64,000 nucleotides of DNA from UBA1952 sp965246765 (GTDB lineage Bacteria; Bacteroidota; Bacteroidia; Chitinophagales; Chitinophagaceae): contig CBDFFJ010000001.1 in NCBI GenBank assembly GCA_965246765.1, positions 62,001-126,000 on the forward strand, in the 5' to 3' direction. The position numbers and the translations under genes are program-made. Positions 51,675-59,819 of this stretch are shown here, piece by piece. How positions within the stretch are numbered: the first letter of the stretch is position 1; each line of letters starts with the position of its first letter. The notes beneath the pieces are model-generated. The model was given only the letters and a program-made list of their open reading frames with translations, did no database searches and was not told the DNA's origin.

Positions 51675-52358
51675 ATGAATCTCCTCCAAAAAGTCAGCAA
51701 AGAATTTCTCCGGAATGCCCCGTCCGACAAGGTAACCTTTGGGCAGAACGTTGTGGACGGCCTCAATGCCCATGCCAGCCTGTTCCCCGCCCTTCCCTAC
51801 AGCGTAGTGGTGATGGGCACGGCCAATACCACACTGTTTGAGGCCATAGCAGCCGCTAAAAGCGGCAACCACGCAGACATCCAGGCCCGCAACAATAAGG
51901 AGAAGGCCTGGAATAATATCTGGAGCAAAACGGCCGACTACGTGAGCTTCATCGCCGCCGGCAATGCCGAGACCATCACCCTCGCAGGCTTCACCCCCAC
52001 CAGTGGCACCACCACCCCCAAAGCGCAGCCCGGCCAGGCCCTACTTAGGTCCATGGGCCAGCACGACGGCGGCACGGCCTCCATAGAAATGTTCCACCCC
52101 GGCGCCGGCGCGCAGGCCGTAGCGGCCTACATGTACCTCGCGGTGCCCACCGATACGCAGATATCCACCGCCGCCGATGGCACCATCACCATCATGCTCC
52201 CCAACGGCATGCGCGTATATGCCAAGTGCGACACGCACAACGCCACCTCTATGGGCGGCATGACGGCCGGGGCGCAGATGAAGCTGGTAGTGCAGCCCGT
52301 AAACCGCGCCGGAGCGGGCACCCCATCCACCGAAAAGACCTTCACGCCGCAGCAGTAG
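51675..52358 (+). CDS. Hypothetical protein, 227 aa
   Basis: Unrecognised. It starts MNLLQKVSKEFLRNAPSDKV without a signal peptide, has a helical N-terminal third (VVDGLNAHASLFPALPYSVV, KEKAWNNIWSKTADYVSFIA) and a beta-rich C-terminal part with a Gly/Thr-rich linker GFTPTSGTTTPKAQPG. Proteins with a helical front and a fibronectin-like tail of this kind occur in Bacteroidota, but I cannot give a family name. The ATG at 51675 is preferred to a start inside the upstream array. It is followed by a hairpin at 52439. Confidence 0.6.
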   Translation: MNLLQKVSKEFLRNAPSDKVTFGQNVVDGLNAHASLFPALPYSVVVMGTANTTLFEAIAAAKSGNHADIQARNNKEKAWNNIWSKTADYVSFIAAGNAETITLAGFTPTSGTTTPKAQPGQALLRSMGQHDGGTASIEMFHPGAGAQAVAAYMYLAVPTDTQISTAADGTITIMLPNGMRVYAKCDTHNATSMGGMTAGAQMKLVVQPVNRAGAGTPSTEKTFTPQQ

Positions 52359-52418
52359 CGGCGCGCTGGCCCCGTGAGGGTCATATAACTATAACATCTC
52401 CCTGCCGGCAATCCGGTT

Positions 52419-52467
52419 TATTTTCGCAGTCATCAGAGAAAGCCCGGCGATTGTACCGCCGGGCTTT
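52419..52467 (+). terminator. Terminator, with a possible promoter for the J-KTSC gene in front
   Basis: AAAGCCCGGCG (52439-52449) pairs with CGCCGGGCTTT (52457-52467), loop ATTGTAC, then T-rich. It ends the hypothetical gene. Just before it, TATTTTCG at 52419-52426 (one base off TAnnTTTG) points to the J-KTSC gene, so a transcript from there would carry this hairpin in its leader. Confidence 0.6.
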
Positions 52468-52480
52468 TATTACCAATTCC

Positions 52481-52939
52481 ATGAAGAAGATCAGTGAATA
52501 CCGGAAGCTGCTGGGCGTTACCGCTACAGCCTCCCTTGCAGAGTTGAAGAGCATCTACCGCCAGCTGGTAAAGGAGTGGCACCCCGACCGCCATCAGCCC
52601 GACAGCGAGGAGCACGCGGCGGCCGAGGCTAAGAGCACCGCCATTATAGAAGCCTACCATTTCCTGGTGAGCGTAGCGCCGGAGACGAAGGCGGCGGGCC
52701 TGCCGGCATATAATGCCACGGTAGCCGGCGCGGCAGTGACGAAGATTGAGTTTGAGGATAAGGTGCTGGAGATAAAGTTCTCCGACGGCTCCTCCTACGA
52801 GTATTTCGGCGTGCCGAAGGATCTGTACCTGAAGCTGGTGTATGCGCCCGTGCCTACGCGTTTTGCGCGGCGGCATATCGTGCATCAGTTCCTCTACCGC
52901 CAGGCCACGAAGCGCGATCTGGTGGAGGTGGAGGCATAG
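52481..52939 (+). CDS. J-domain/KTSC-domain fusion protein
   Basis: A 152-residue protein. Residues 1-65 are a DnaJ-type J domain with the HPD motif (VKEWHPDRHQPDSEE) needed to stimulate Hsp70 ATPase. Residues 85-152 form a KTSC domain: IEFEDKVLEIKFSDGSSYEY then FGVPKDLYLKLVYA and HIVHQFLYRQ. KTSC domains are small beta folds often linked to RNA- or stress-related proteins. The ATG at 52481 begins the J domain; upstream frame is a run-through. It converges with the hydrolase gene. Confidence 0.82.
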   Translation: MKKISEYRKLLGVTATASLAELKSIYRQLVKEWHPDRHQPDSEEHAAAEAKSTAIIEAYHFLVSVAPETKAAGLPAYNATVAGAAVTKIEFEDKVLEIKFSDGSSYEYFGVPKDLYLKLVYAPVPTRFARRHIVHQFLYRQATKRDLVEVEA

Positions 52940-52961
52940 CCTACACGCCAGCAGGGAGTCG

Positions 52962-54113
52962 CTACTGCCTGAGCGCGCCCTGCGTCACAGCATACATAAA
53001 GCGCTCCGCGGAATAAACAGCCAGCTGCCCGGACGGCCCGTTGAGGGAATACTCGCAGCCGTGCGTGGCCCAGGGCAGTCCCAGCAGCAGGTGCGGCACA
53101 CCGGCGCGCTGCAAGGCGCTGTCCAGAATCTCGCTTTCGCGAAAATGCACATGCTGGTCCAGCATACCATGCACCATCAGCGTCGGCACAGTCTGGGCAG
53201 TCACCATGCGGGCAGGAGAGCCGTCAAGGTAGCGCTGGCGCAAAGTATCGGGCGAGCCGCCATAGAAGTCCGTAAGCACATCGCGGTGGCGCATCACAAG
53301 CTGGTTGTGGGCATCGTTCCAGGCAAACAGCATGTCGGTAGGCCCGTAGAAGGAGACGACGCCGCGCAGGCCCGGCTCGTGCAGGGTGTAGGCTGCCGTC
53401 AGCACAATCTGTCCGCCGGCCGATCGGCCCATCAGCACGAAGGCCGTAGTATCAATATTGAGCGTTGCCGCGTGGGCTTTAAGCCAGCCGAATGCCATAG
53501 CCACATCTTCCTGCGGCGCCGGGCTTTTGGCCTGCGATGCGAGGCGGTAGTTGATGCTGGCCACTGCATAGCCGGCGCGGGCGTAGTAGTCGTTTACATT
53601 CGGCAGCTCGCCGTTATTGCCGCTCTTCCAGGAGCCGCCGTGTACCATCACCAGGCAGGGCCGCGGGCCCGGCAGGGCAGCAGGGTAGAAGCGCAGCGAA
53701 TGCTCGTCGCCGCCCGGGGCGTATTGATGATTGGTGAAGGGCACGGGCTTCGCGCCAATGCCGGAAATCATTTGCGTGAGCGAAAAGGGCTGTTGCCGGT
53801 GCGGCGCTTTCAGATCAGCCGTCCGCACGCGAAAAGCGCCGGCCAGCCGCTCATCCAGATGATGCGCGATGATGGCCGCACTAAACAGCGGACGACTGAA
53901 TAATGCAACAGCGCAAAGCGCAAACAGCATCGCCGGCACGCGGTATCTGCGCCGGCGCGAAACCCAGATCAGCAGCAGGAGGCTGAGTATAATGGTGACC
54001 CATGGAAACTCACCGACAGCGATAGCAAGGTACCAAAGCTGCTTTGCCGGGATAGGAAGCACGCAGAGCAGAGAGGCAGCAAAGAAGATGACGGATAGAA
54101 TGAGGCGTATCAC
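52962..54113 (-). CDS. Membrane-anchored alpha/beta hydrolase
   Basis: A 383-residue protein with two or three N-terminal membrane helices (about 3-22, 36-50, 60-80) and a BD-FAE/carboxylesterase-type hydrolase domain from about residue 120. Catalytic features: MVHGGSWKSG (oxyanion hole), VLMGRSAGGQIVLTA (Ser in GRSAG), VHGMLDQHVHF (Asp) and PWATHGCEY (His). Its active site probably faces the periplasm. The substrate is unknown. It is convergent with the J-KTSC gene (22 bases between stops). Confidence 0.82.
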   Translation of the reverse strand: MIRLILSVIFFAASLLCVLPIPAKQLWYLAIAVGEFPWVTIILSLLLLIWVSRRRRYRVPAMLFALCAVALFSRPLFSAAIIAHHLDERLAGAFRVRTADLKAPHRQQPFSLTQMISGIGAKPVPFTNHQYAPGGDEHSLRFYPAALPGPRPCLVMVHGGSWKSGNNGELPNVNDYYARAGYAVASINYRLASQAKSPAPQEDVAMAFGWLKAHAATLNIDTTAFVLMGRSAGGQIVLTAAYTLHEPGLRGVVSFYGPTDMLFAWNDAHNQLVMRHRDVLTDFYGGSPDTLRQRYLDGSPARMVTAQTVPTLMVHGMLDQHVHFRESEILDSALQRAGVPHLLLGLPWATHGCEYSLNGPSGQLAVYSAERFMYAVTQGALRQ

Positions 54114-54239
54114 AGCGTAAGGTTCGCATTATATACGCACAGATGCGCAGGGCGGACTTGGGGTGCTTCGTTTCGGGTGGCTGGCGTTTTTGTTGTCCGT
54201 GACTTCAGCTGTCTTCTACCCGCTCTGGCATATGACGCA

Positions 54240-55142
54240 TTACTTCCACAGAGGCTCATCCAGCCAATCTGCCGGAATGCCTAATGCAGATAAATCTACC
54301 AATGGATAATTGCTGAGCAGCGCAGCCAGTTGTTGTGTAAATGGGTTTTCAGGAAGTACAATATTGAGCAGATACTTCATGCAGCAGAGCTGTATGTAGA
54401 GCATATGGTGCTCGGTCTCCTTCGGCACGTTAGTCAGCTACGGATAGGGCGGCTTTGACAGCAGCTTAGGCCGGCCAGGCAGGTTCTTATTCCAAAGCCT
54501 GCTGTGATGCGCGCAGATGTTGCGGATTTGCACGATGCTCTGCAGCCAGCTGGGCAGATAGGTATGGTTGACCGTACCAAATTCAATAGCAATCGTGTCT
54601 TTAGACCGGACGCCTGGTTTCAGGTTGCCGTAGATTCTGGACAAAGCGCCGAAAGAGGTTACTTCCAGGCTTTTCCATGCCGGCGGGAAGCGGCCATCGT
54701 CCTTATGCCTGCGCTTATGTTCTTTGATAAAGGTGTCTTTGGAGCGCTCAATTTCTTCTTCCAGATGTGCCAGCGTCTGGATATGTGCCCGCACATCCGT
54801 AAAAAGCGATGTATCCTGAAACCACCATGGGTCTTTCTCGTGAGAAAGATGATAAATGAGCTTTGTACGAAGGCTTATTTCTATGACTTCAATGGCATCA
54901 AATAGCATGATGCGCAGCTCTTTGTCAAAGTTGTACAGCGAAACTGCATCTTCAAAACGGCTGCCGGGCTTGAATATGTGCAGCTCTTTATCGGCCTGCA
55001 TAGGCCACCAATAGCCGGCGAGGCGGTAATAGCTGATATTTGAGAGTACGTGCTGCGCGAAAGCCTCATTTGAAACGACGAGGCCTCTGCTTTGCAATAA
55101 AGCAATCTGCTCATCTATGCTTTTAGCCGGCTTGGAAAACAT
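54240..55142 (-). pseudogene. Abi family (AbiD/AbiF-like) abortive infection gene with in-frame amber stop
   Basis: From the ATG at 55142 the frame encodes MFSKPAKSIDEQIALLQSRG, LSNISYYRLAGYWWPMQ, IEVIEISLRTKLIYHLS and IVQIRNICAHHSRLWNK, the conserved Abi_2 core with RNICAHHSRLWN. At 54438-54440 a TAG interrupts after KPPYP. The same frame continues for 66 codons and ends with FTQQLAALLSNYPLVDLSAL then GIPADWLDEPLWK, the normal C-terminus of the family. The gene is therefore complete but for one nonsense codon. It may be inactive, may produce a 234-residue protein, or be read through. Abi proteins abort phage infection. Confidence 0.8.
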
Positions 55143-55148
55143 GGGCTG

Positions 55149-55182
55149 AAAATAAAAAACCCCCGGCTTTCGCCGGAGGTAA
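55149..55182 (-). terminator. Terminator of the glutamine synthetase gene
   Basis: CCGGC/GCCGG core stem with three further flanking pairs around one mismatch, placed between a run of A (plus strand 55181 onward) and TTTTTTATTTT on the minus strand. It separates glutamine synthetase from the Abi gene. Confidence 0.7.
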
Positions 55183-55290
55183 AAAAAAAGAGATAAAAGA
55201 CGCACCCCGGGACGCTGTTCTGATGGGTAGCGTGGTGCGTACTGTTGGTGCAAATATACAGCACTATGTCCTTGAAAAGTGATACACTTT

Positions 55291-57480
55291 TCAACGCAGG
55301 TACAGCAGCTCACGATACTTGGGCAGCGGCCAGAGCTTGTCTTCCACCACCAGCTCCAGCTTATCGGCGTGGTGGCGGATGGTGTCAAAGTAGCTTTTCA
55401 CATCATTGCAGTACATAGAGGCGCGCTCGTGCATGGAGACTTCTTCATTCGCCTGCTTGCGGGCTTCAATCATGGCCTCAACGGCGTCGTTGATGGCTTG
55501 AATGTCGCCGGAGATAACGCCAGCGAGGTTCTTTTGCGCACGGAAGGCTTCTTCCGGCAGGCCGATGTCTTTCAGGCCGCGGATGTTTTCAATCAGCTTG
55601 TTCTGATATTCTATGGCCGCAGGCAGCACGTGGTTGGTAGCCAGGTAGCCGAGAATGCGGGCTTCAATCTGCACCTTCTTCACGTACTCTTCCAGCATGA
55701 TTTCGTGGCGGGCTTCAAGCTCGCGCTCGGAGAAGATGCCGTTGGAATAGAAGACGTGCTTTGCCGCTTCGCTGATGTAGGCGTCCAGCGCCTCGGGCGT
55801 AGTCTTGAAGTTGGAGAGGCCGCGCTTGGCTGCTTCATCAGCCCATTCAGCGCTGTAGTTATCGCCCTCAAAGCGGATTTTCTTGGAAGAAGCGATGGAA
55901 GCGCGCAGCACGTGCAGGATGGCGATTTCCTTTTTCTCGCCCTTGCCCATGAGGTTGTCCACCTCATTCTTAAACTGCTTCAGCGTCTCGGCCACGATGG
56001 TGTTCAGCACCGTCATCGGCCCGGCGCAGTTGGCTGAAGAACCTACCGCGCGGAACTCAAACTTGTTGCCCGTAAAGGCGAACGGCGAAGTCCGGTTGCG
56101 GTCGGTGTTATCCATCAGCAGCTCCGGGATTTGCTTGTGGATGTCCAGCTTCAGGATGGCTTCGTCCTGCTCGTCAAACTTGTCTTTTACGCGCTCCTCC
56201 ACTTCGTCCAGCACCTTGCTCAGGTAAGAGCCGAGGTAGGCGGAAATGATAGCCGGCGGCGCTTCGTTCGCGCCAAGGCGGTGGTCGTTACCGGCGGAAG
56301 CGATGGAGGCGCGCAGCAGGTCGGCGTAATCATGCACGGCCTTAATCGTATTGACGAAGAAGGTGAGGAACATGAGGTTGGTGCGCGGCGTCTTGCCGGG
56401 GGCAAGGAGGTTCACGCCGGTGTCGGTGGCGAGGCTCCAGTTGTTGTGCTTGCCGGAGCCGTTCACGCCTGCGAAAGGCTTTTCGTGCAGCAGCACCTTC
56501 AGCTTATGACGCTTTGCTACGCGGGCCATCACGTCCATCAACAGGCTGTTGTGGTCAACGGCAATATTGCATTCTTCAAAGATGGGCGCGCACTCAAACT
56601 GGCCGGGCGCTACTTCGTTATGCCGTGTGCGCAGCGGGATGCCGAGCTTGTAAGACTCCTGCTCAAAATCCTGCATGAAGGCAAACACGCGCTCCGGAAT
56701 GCTTCCGAAGTAGTGGTCTTCCAACTGCTGGCCCTTCGCAGGGCTATGGCCAATCAGCGTGCGGCCACACATCACGAGGTCAGGGCGGGCATTAGCCAGT
56801 GCCTCATCAATCACAAAGTATTCCTGCTCCCAGCCGAGCGTGGCCGTAACCTTAGTTACATTCTTATCAAAATACTGCGCTACATCTACGGCCGCCTTAT
56901 TCAGCGCGGCGATGCTCTTCAGCAGCGGCGCTTTATGGTCCAGGCTTTCGCCGGAGTAAGCGATGAAGATGGTAGGAATGCAGAGCGTCTTGCCGAAGCC
57001 AGTCTCCATGATAAAGGCCGGCGAGCTTGGGTCCCAGGCAGTATAGCCGCGGGCCTCAAAGGTGGCGCGGATGCCGCCGTTCGGGAAGGATGAGGCGTCC
57101 GGCTCCTGCTGGATGAGCGCATCGCCGTCAAACAGCTCTATCGCGGTACCATCGCTCTTAATCGTAAAGAAGGAGTCGTGCTTCTCGGCCGTCGTGCCGG
57201 TGAGCGGCTGGAACCAGTGGGTGAAGTGGGTCACGCCCTTTTCCTCAGACCAGGCCTTCATGCCGGAGGCAATCTGATCGGCCATGCGGCGGTCCAGGCG
57301 CGTGCCGTTTTTGGCTGAAGCCGAAAGGCTCTTGAAGGCCTCATCGCTCAGCCATTCACGCATGGCCTTGTTGGAGAAAACGTTGCCGGCAAACAAGGCC
57401 GTAACCTTTTTGCCGTTGTAATGGGAGATTTTCTTCTCCTCATTGCGGTATTCCTGAAGTGCGGGAAAACGTGCGCCCAT
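55291..57480 (-). CDS. glnN: Glutamine synthetase type III
   Basis: A 729-residue enzyme that makes glutamine from glutamate, ammonia and ATP. It is the large type III form of Bacteroidota and cyanobacteria. Marks: VTHFTHWFQPLTGTTAEKHD near the N-terminus, SSFPNGGIRATFEARGYTAW, TLGWEQEYFVID (metal-binding glutamates), LRTRHNEVAPGQFECAPIFE, GVNGSGKHNNWSLATDTG (ammonium/glutamate site), and NRTSPFAFTGNKFEFRAVGS then SANCAGPMTVLN. Length fits the family (about 730). No canonical promoter was found; a terminator follows. Confidence 0.95.
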   Translation of the reverse strand: MGARFPALQEYRNEEKKISHYNGKKVTALFAGNVFSNKAMREWLSDEAFKSLSASAKNGTRLDRRMADQIASGMKAWSEEKGVTHFTHWFQPLTGTTAEKHDSFFTIKSDGTAIELFDGDALIQQEPDASSFPNGGIRATFEARGYTAWDPSSPAFIMETGFGKTLCIPTIFIAYSGESLDHKAPLLKSIAALNKAAVDVAQYFDKNVTKVTATLGWEQEYFVIDEALANARPDLVMCGRTLIGHSPAKGQQLEDHYFGSIPERVFAFMQDFEQESYKLGIPLRTRHNEVAPGQFECAPIFEECNIAVDHNSLLMDVMARVAKRHKLKVLLHEKPFAGVNGSGKHNNWSLATDTGVNLLAPGKTPRTNLMFLTFFVNTIKAVHDYADLLRASIASAGNDHRLGANEAPPAIISAYLGSYLSKVLDEVEERVKDKFDEQDEAILKLDIHKQIPELLMDNTDRNRTSPFAFTGNKFEFRAVGSSANCAGPMTVLNTIVAETLKQFKNEVDNLMGKGEKKEIAILHVLRASIASSKKIRFEGDNYSAEWADEAAKRGLSNFKTTPEALDAYISEAAKHVFYSNGIFSERELEARHEIMLEEYVKKVQIEARILGYLATNHVLPAAIEYQNKLIENIRGLKDIGLPEEAFRAQKNLAGVISGDIQAINDAVEAMIEARKQANEEVSMHERASMYCNDVKSYFDTIRHHADKLELVVEDKLWPLPKYRELLYLR

Positions 57481-57575
57481 GATTAATTAAGATTTTTGCA
57501 AAGAAAAGGTTTTTAGATTGGAGGTCAATAAATTTTGCCACTTTCTCTAAAAATTATACACATTGCATCAAATAA

Positions 57576-58226
57576 TCATGTTTCAACTATCGGACGATGG
57601 GCTGTCATGTAGGACAGTGCAAAGTCCTTATACAGCAATGCCTTCGGCTCTACTGGATGCCCGAAGCAGGTCATCTTTACATGAAAAGGCTCGGGACTGT
57701 GCGGTGGATAACATGCAGTTGATTTCTCTAGCATTCGGCTAATGGGCAGGTCTTCAATAAACTCAGCACCGCGGCGGCCCCACCATTTATAGGCGGCTTC
57801 TTTGATGGTCCAAGCGAGGGTCATTATCCGCGCATCGCCGCTGCAAATTGCCTGTTCCACGTCTGAGAGGTACATGTGGGCGATTTCGGCGATGTTGTCC
57901 TTCCAGACCTGGATGTCTATACCGCACTCCTCTTTGTCCGAAATGATCGCCGCTACATAGGGGTAGGAGTGGGAGATGCTGAAGAAGTAGCGGTCTTCCG
58001 GCAGGCGGGGCTTATCGTGGGCATCGGGAGAGATGTGGTGAAGGGGGAAGTCTTCCCTAAGGTGCTGCAGGAGGTAGCGGCCGCAAAGGTGCTCAATGCG
58101 TTTTTTAGGATGCTTTATGGTGGGATTAATGCCGGTTTTATCGGTGAAGAAGGCTTCGGGCTCTTCTATATGCCAGATGGCGGCGAGGGCGTGACTGGCT
58201 GATTCCCATTCTTTGTAGAGGGGCAT
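57576..58226 (-). CDS. 4'-Phosphopantetheinyl transferase superfamily protein
   Basis: A 216-residue Sfp-type enzyme that loads the phosphopantetheine arm onto carrier proteins. Seen are KRIEHLCGRYLL (P1-like), FSISHSYPYVAAII, CGIDIQVW with the metal-binding Asp, and LAWTIKEAAYKWWGRRG, the WxxKEAxxK signature. It could serve the fatty acid ACP or secondary metabolism; no biosynthetic gene cluster is near. It follows glutamine synthetase on the same strand but upstream of it by position (96 bases between genes). Confidence 0.85.
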   Translation of the reverse strand: MPLYKEWESASHALAAIWHIEEPEAFFTDKTGINPTIKHPKKRIEHLCGRYLLQHLREDFPLHHISPDAHDKPRLPEDRYFFSISHSYPYVAAIISDKEECGIDIQVWKDNIAEIAHMYLSDVEQAICSGDARIMTLAWTIKEAAYKWWGRRGAEFIEDLPISRMLEKSTACYPPHSPEPFHVKMTCFGHPVEPKALLYKDFALSYMTAHRPIVET

Positions 58227-58282
58227 GGGTGCAAGGTAGCGTGGATTGCAAATCGGGCGCGGCGGGGCTGAACTTTGCCGCT

Positions 58283-58453
58283 ATGCAAACCGAACAAAGA
58301 ACCCAAAACAAAGCCCTCGCCTATTTAGCCCGGCACAAGCGCTTCGGGATAATCCTGGCAGGCATTGTGGCGCTGAATGCCGTTTAAGACTTTGACCCGC
58401 GGTTTACCATTATCAACCTGCTTTGGATTTTTATCAGCGTTGTGAAAATTTGA
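58283..58453 (+). pseudogene. Small membrane protein with in-frame stop
   Basis: The ATG at 58283 reads MQTEQRTQNKALAYLARHKR then FGIILAGIVALNAV before TAA at 58385, and the same frame continues DFDPRFTIINLLWIFISVVK to TGA at 58451. The two parts together would form a two-helix membrane protein, so the stop is likely a nonsense change. The 180 bases that follow to 58640 contain an open stretch without clear coding meaning. Confidence 0.4.
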
Positions 58454-58640
58454 CAAGCTGTGAGGGGTAGCCACGGGCTACATTATAGTAGGACGTAGGC
58501 GGCTATCGCGCTTGTCGGCGCCTCAGCCTAAGCCGAACTGGCTGGGCGAGTTCCCGAACTATAGCTGCAATTATGGCAGAGTAAAGATTTCTGGACAGTG
58601 AATTGAATAATTCTTTTCAACATTAATCAATTTGGGCATT

Positions 58641-58976
58641 ATGAAATCACAACTTCTTGAACTTAAATCTGCTGACCTTAAACCTTTTCTGTTATCAAAT
58701 AAGATTTGCGTTTTAAGAGCGCAAGTTGGCTCTAGCTCTGAGTTTAATAAATTCCTTCAAATCCAACTTGAAGGACATTTTAAGGAGTCATTGTCTTTAG
58801 CATGGATAGATACAAAGAAGATAGGCTACAGAAGTTCAGCCATACAAGAATTTATTAAAGTTTCTATTCCTAAAATAGGATTAAGAGCATCTAATACAGT
58901 TTTTCCAGTATATCACCTTTTTAAGGAAGGCGAATTAATAGCGTATCATCCCGGCACAATTGCGTTAGATAAATAA
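58641..58976 (+). CDS. Thioredoxin-fold-like protein without CxxC
   Basis: A 111-residue protein. KPFLLSNKICVLRAQVGSSS, then FLQIQLEGHFKESLSLAWID and NTVFPVYHLFKEGELIAYHP follow the order of a thioredoxin fold (strand, helix, strand, cis-Pro-like FPVY, hairpin ending in HPG), but no CxxC is present. It is visibly A/T-richer than the rest. It stops at 58974; a hydrophobic segment continues in the next frame, so the gene may have been longer. Confidence 0.5.
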   Translation: MKSQLLELKSADLKPFLLSNKICVLRAQVGSSSEFNKFLQIQLEGHFKESLSLAWIDTKKIGYRSSAIQEFIKVSIPKIGLRASNTVFPVYHLFKEGELIAYHPGTIALDK

Positions 58977-59142
58977 GCCCACAAGAGCAAAAAGTTGCTT
59001 TAGTTGGCAGTGCCTTAGTCGGCATACTTACATGGATTATTAAGAAAGATGGCTCAATGGGCTTTGAAGCTTTTTTGAAAACTTTGGATGCGCCAGAGGG
59101 GCATGAGTTTTTCAGTTTTTCAAGAAATACTAGGGAAAAATA
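58973..59142 (+). pseudogene. Out-of-frame membrane segment between the thioredoxin-like and J-like frames
   Basis: This frame has no start codon but reads like real protein: ISPQEQKVALVGSALVGILT then WIIKKDGSMGFEAFLKTLDA, a single membrane helix and a helix after it. If one A were added in GATAAATAA at 58968-58976, the thioredoxin-like protein would continue straight into it. It then overlaps the J-like frame. It is best read as the middle part of one broken gene. Confidence 0.45.
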
Positions 59143-59384
59143 ACTCTTCCTACTCACAGAAACGGCATAAAGATGTATACCAAGAGGAAGTTCTGAAAGC
59201 ATATAATCTTTTGGGTATTCTCCCAACTGCGACCGATGCAGACGTCAAGAAGTCTTGGAAAACTATTCTATCCAAACATCATCATGACCGTCACCCTAAT
59301 GAATCGGAAGCGAAAAACAGATTTTGTGCTGAGATAAATAACGCCTACCAGTTAATAATAAAATTTAGGGCGGCAAATAATTGA
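59088..59384 (+). CDS. J-domain-like protein with altered HPD motif
   Basis: A 98-residue frame. From about residue 35, VLKAYNLLGILPTATDADVK then KSWKTILSKHHHDRHPNESE follows the J-domain pattern, but the HPD that activates Hsp70 is replaced by HHD, so it may not act as a cochaperone. The start could be 59088 or 59103. The frame equals that of the thioredoxin-like gene, and both flank an out-of-frame membrane segment, so the three may be remnants of one Trx-TM-J gene. Confidence 0.5.
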   Translation: MRQRGMSFSVFQEILGKNNSSYSQKRHKDVYQEEVLKAYNLLGILPTATDADVKKSWKTILSKHHHDRHPNESEAKNRFCAEINNAYQLIIKFRAANN

Positions 59385-59390
59385 TATTCC

Positions 59391-59643
59391 CTACTTCTTC
59401 CCCACCAGCCCCTCCACCTTCAACTCCGGCAGCTCCGCGGCCATTGCGCTTCGCGCATTACTCTTATAATCCTCCAACAAGATCTGCGAAAATTTTATGC
59501 TTTAGCGCACCACATATTCCAACAGAATATCCGGCTGTATGGAGGTGCTGGAGCGGCTGAAGTAGCTTCTGACGTCTATGGAGACGTTGATAACATCACG
59601 CAAGACGTTAATGACACCGCTTGTGACGTTATAAACGTCTCAC
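59391..59643 (-). pseudogene. C-terminal gene remnant with in-frame stop, overlapping array 4
   Basis: On the minus strand the frame reads NVTSGVINVLRDVINVSIDV and RSYFSRSSTSIQPDILLEYV to a TAA near 59504, then continues SIKFSQILLEDYKSNARSAM to GLVGKK and TAG at 59391. The part after the repeat looks like genuine protein, but there is no start codon and an in-frame stop. I read it as the tail of a decayed gene whose upstream part is occupied by the repeat array. Confidence 0.35.
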
Positions 59644-59681
59644 GAGACGCGCTATAGACTGCGTGGCAGACGTCAGAAGCT
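59564..59681. repeat. Tandem array of 21-nt units inside an inverted repeat (array 4)
   Basis: GACGTT/GACGCG boxes recur exactly every 21 bases at 59583, 59604, 59625 and 59646, with flanking partial units, so about five units. Several have dyads, such as ACGTCT-ATGG-AGACGT and CGTCTC-AC-GAGACG. The whole is bounded by a perfect 14-base inverted repeat AGCTTCTGACGTCT (59564-59577) and its complement (59668-59681). It lies upstream of the delta-60 repeat gene. Confidence 0.75.
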
Positions 59682-59819
59682 CCTCTTCCGGCTCTTTTTA
59701 GTGAATAATGACAAAGGCCCGGTGCGCCAATCAGAAATGGGCTACACGCTGTTTCCCCGATGCACCCAACCCGGGGCGCTTACCTGCCGGTCTTACAAAA
59801 GACTGACAAAACGGGAACT

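Noticed and set aside
56131..57093. 320-residue frame opposite glutamine synthetase III
   Set aside because: Shadow of a conserved gene; no recognisable protein features.
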